Assembly (NCBI GenBank): GCA_965230565.1
Contig: CBDDLH010000016.1
Span: 124,001-188,000 of the forward strand
From: BCD1 sp965230565
Lineage (GTDB): Bacteria > Bacteroidota > Bacteroidia > Chitinophagales > Saprospiraceae
Direction of reading: 5' to 3'
DNA: 64,000 nucleotides
In this document: positions 62,815 to 64,000 of the stretch, piece by piece
Layout of the letters: each line of letters opens with the position of its first letter
Position numbering within the stretch: the first letter of the stretch is position 1
Notes under the pieces: generated by a model
The model's database searches: none
Told to the model about the DNA's origin: nothing
Seen by the model: only the letters and a program-made list of their open reading frames with translations
Program-made: the position numbers and the translations under genes

Positions 62815-64000
62815 ATGAGCATTAAAGACAAGAAAAAATCTGTACAGGCCAAATTGCAAAAGGCCATTGAACTGGAGTTGGCAGCTATCCCTCCTTATCT
62901 AACAGCATACTACAGTATTCATCCCGAAGCCAATCGTGAGGCTGCTGCAATTATCAAAAGCGTCATAATGGAGGAAATGCTGCATATTACCCTTGCGGCA
63001 AATGTTCTCATCGCTACAGGCGCTGAAGTTTCACTTCGCGAAGACAATATACCTCATTATCCATTAATGCTGGAGTTTGAAGACGGTGAAACCAACCGTG
63101 ACAGAGAATTTGAAGTTGATCTCGCACCTTTTAGTAAAGAGACTTTAGATGTCTTTATGCAAATTGAATTACCGGGGTGGCAGCCCGAAGATGACTGGCT
63201 CAGTCCTAAGGGTAATTTCAAGGTTGAAGGATATACCATTGGCCGGTTTTATGAAGTAATCAGGAGTGAACTTCAGGATCTGTGCGAGAAATATGGAGAG
63301 GAAGAAGTCTTTTGCGGTGATCCTGCCAACCAGATAAATGAAAGTTATTATTTATCTGGTAAAGGTGTTCCGGTCGTAGTTAAAGATTTGGAATCCGCCT
63401 CTAGTGCTCTTGATGAAATTGTAGAACAGGGTGAGGGTACTGCCCCTGGAGATGAGGAACGAAAACTGGTTTTTAAAGCAGATGAGGAGTTAGCACATTA
63501 TTACAGATTTAGTGAAGTATTCCATGGTAAGTTTTACAAGGAAGGAGACGATCTTCATCAACCTCCAACCGGCGAAGATTTGCCGGTTGATTTCGAGGCG
63601 GTTTATCCGGTCAAGATTAATGCCAAATCCGGTGATTATGAGGAAGGGTCTGAATTGTGGGAACTCAACAATGAGTTTAACCGGCTTTATTCAAATATGT
63701 TGCTCCAGCTGGAAGAAGCTTTTAATGGCAATCCGAATTTATTGTATACCGCAATAACAACTGGCATGAAAGGGCTTAACCCGGTTGCAGCAAAAATAGT
63801 AGCGCTTCCCATTCCGGGAGATAAAAAAGGTCTGCATGGTACTCCTACCTTTGAATGGTTGAATACTTCGGATTACGAACATTTTTCTGTTGTTAAAACT
63901 GTCAAACTCGATGCCCCGGCAAGTGAGGTATGGAAATTAGTTGGAGGGTTTTATAATATGCATCTCTGGCATCCGGATGTTACCAAGACCACCATTTTGC
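62815..64000 (+). CDS. Ferritin-like domain protein with C-terminal SRPBCC domain (3' partial)
   Basis: The frame is open to the right window edge (395 complete codons). The N-terminal ~200 residues resemble the ferritin-like domain of the RebD/VioB-type (iminophenyl-pyruvate dimer synthase) group: LQKAIELELAAIPPYLTAYY and IMEEMLHITLAANVL with di-metal glutamates and histidine. A second conserved region lies near EELAHYYRFSEVFHGKFY. The last visible ~35 residues (FSVVKTVKLDAPASEVWKLVGGF) start an SRPBCC/START-like ligand-binding domain. The fusion suggests an enzyme acting on a hydrophobic or aromatic molecule. It follows the hydrogenase operon but lies after its terminator, so a link is not shown. 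Confidence 0.8.
   Translation, partial: MSIKDKKKSVQAKLQKAIELELAAIPPYLTAYYSIHPEANREAAAIIKSVIMEEMLHITLAANVLIATGAEVSLREDNIPHYPLMLEFEDGETNRDREFEVDLAPFSKETLDVFMQIELPGWQPEDDWLSPKGNFKVEGYTIGRFYEVIRSELQDLCEKYGEEEVFCGDPANQINESYYLSGKGVPVVVKDLESASSALDEIVEQGEGTAPGDEERKLVFKADEELAHYYRFSEVFHGKFYKEGDDLHQPPTGEDLPVDFEAVYPVKINAKSGDYEEGSELWELNNEFNRLYSNMLLQLEEAFNGNPNLLYTAITTGMKGLNPVAAKIVALPIPGDKKGLHGTPTFEWLNTSDYEHFSVVKTVKLDAPASEVWKLVGGFYNMHLWHPDVTKTTIL

Overview
The window is a chromosomal segment of a Bacteroidota bacterium. A Saprospirales- or Cytophagia-like member is my inference. Support comes from type IX secretion C-terminal sorting domains, many signal peptides ending in A-Q or lipoboxes ending S-C, promoters of the TTTG / TAnnTTTG type with few Shine-Dalgarno sites, and families typical of the phylum (DUF6089, DUF4159, DUF2461, LuxC-type acyl-CoA reductase, HscB next to RseP). 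Most of the content is housekeeping: aroC, folP, trpA, ung, rsmE, rlmH, ychF, rseP, hscB and an rluD-type gene.

Layout. 1-9 kb: TamB-like protein (cut by the window edge), secreted endonuclease/phosphatase, DUF2461, aroC and outer-membrane proteins. 9-17 kb: a SulP transporter with a beta-carbonic anhydrase, a TlpA lipoprotein, a frameshifted cox3, a zinc-ribbon protein and an NhaC-type antiporter. 17-25.7 kb: a T9SS FG-GAP protein, a tRNA-Leu locus with a 4 x 144 bp array of disrupted tRNA copies and a GIY-YIG nuclease, then hscB-rseP, rsmE, a lipoprotein and a DUF4159 protein. 25.7-36.9 kb: a methyltransferase remnant, DUF4230, folP, an S28/S37-type protease, two MFS transporters and ung. 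36.9-42.6 kb: a tRNA-Arg locus with its own disrupted tRNA copy, then a DUF6263-like lipoprotein and a large BNR-repeat protein. 43.4-46.4 kb: a sulfur-trafficking operon (thioredoxin, YeeE/YedE, DUF6691, and a dihydrolipoamide-dehydrogenase-like flavoprotein without its catalytic cysteines) behind a CRP-type operator. 46.4-57 kb: trpA, rluD type, acyl-CoA reductase, GNAT, VOC, thioredoxins, ychF, rlmH, a PDZ/T9SS protein and an SDR. 57.4-62.5 kb: a soluble NAD-linked [NiFe] hydrogenase operon (hoxF, a fused hoxU-hoxY, hoxH, hoxW). The window ends inside a ferritin-like/SRPBCC protein.

The strongest candidate for something undescribed is the pair of tRNA loci. At both, the sequence shows a promoter, then tRNA copies carrying small hairpin inserts in their loops, then an intact tRNA, then a terminator, all on the minus strand. 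The D-loop insert sits at the same position in a leucine and an arginine tRNA and begins or ends with CCTGCC/GGCAGG. A matching 22-bp palindrome also lies inside a larger inverted repeat at 49.5 kb. Other highlights are the HoxU-HoxY fusion, the cysteine-less flavoprotein with its CRP-like site near -41.5, three unrelated nested inverted-repeat elements, and five genes each broken by a single-base indel. At least two of those indels sit in homopolymers, which points to sequencing error.
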